From Caldilineae bacterium (lineage in GTDB: Bacteria; Chloroflexota; Anaerolineae; J102), in assembly GCA_011192085.1 (NCBI GenBank), contig DUEQ01000349.1, forward strand, positions 1-7,259: 7,259 nt of DNA, in the 5' to 3' direction. Position 1 is the stretch's first letter; each line of letters starts with the position of its first letter. Positions 7,135 through 7,259 of the stretch are shown piece by piece. The position numbers were made by a program, and so were the translations under genes. Under the pieces are notes generated by a model. The model was not told the DNA's origin and did not search any database. It worked only from the letters and a program-made list of their open reading frames with translations.

Positions 7135-7259
7135 CCGGCGCTCCTCTGCCCAAGTCGCTCAGATCCCCCTCGCAAATAGTCATTTCCCCCAACTTTGTGT
7201 AAGATGTACCCTATCAACTCATTTCTCCGCGAGCTGTGCAACGACGCACAAAAAAATTG

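Noticed and set aside
7177..7205. Possible promoter TAGTCA-17 bp-TAAGAT near the right end
   Set aside because: Both boxes match only four of six positions and no downstream gene is visible in the window to support it.
7043..7259. Open frame from the ATG at 7043 to the right edge
   Set aside because: It passes through strong inverted repeats, its residues are Ser/Ala/Arg-rich without pattern, and codon use lacks the GC-rich third positions of the neighbours.

Overview
The window is about 7.3 kb of GC-rich bacterial DNA dominated by envelope and membrane-glycan genes. High GC at third codon positions, heptamer-type intergenic repeats and the style of the proteins suggest a Chloroflexota (Anaerolineae-like) or similar non-proteobacterial genome. 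This placement is an inference from flavour and is low in confidence. No rRNA, tRNA, CRISPR array, transposase or phage gene is visible.

Layout. (1) Bases 3-565 hold the 3' end of a plus-strand gene cut by the window edge. It encodes two tandem copies of a small alpha/beta module, tentatively like the soluble C-terminal part of DUF389/TIGR00341-type membrane proteins. The reading frame breaks at an AAA run at 79-81. (2) Bases 566-765 are non-coding and rich in inverted repeats, including a likely terminator for the minus-strand gene. (3) Bases 766-1098 (minus strand, start uncertain) encode a small unrecognised protein with two predicted membrane helices. (4) Bases 1221-4088 encode a 955-residue YfhO-family GT-C membrane protein. 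It is followed 36 bp later by (5) 4125-5075, a YbhN/UPF0104 (MprF flippase-like) integral membrane protein, probably in the same transcript. (6) Bases 5076-5312 hold a nested inverted repeat made of CGTCAAA-type heptamers and a strong extended -10 promoter. (7) Bases 5313-7028 encode a 571-residue polytopic GT-C glycosyltransferase with AftB-like motifs. (8) Bases 7029-7259 are non-coding with overlapping, mutually exclusive hairpins.

The three large plus-strand genes fit a lipid-linked sugar pathway. YfhO-type and AftB-like GT-C enzymes transfer sugars from polyprenyl-phosphate donors on the outer face of the membrane, and YbhN-type proteins are suspected of moving lipids across it. No cytoplasmic GT2 enzyme that would load the lipid carrier is present here, so any such partner lies elsewhere. 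Both visible promoters sit so close to their start codons that the mRNAs are predicted to be leaderless or nearly so.

I do not see a clearly new defence or mobile system. The most unusual items are the heptamer inverted repeat, the leaderless promoter geometry, the frameshifted tandem-module gene and the structured intergenic stretches.
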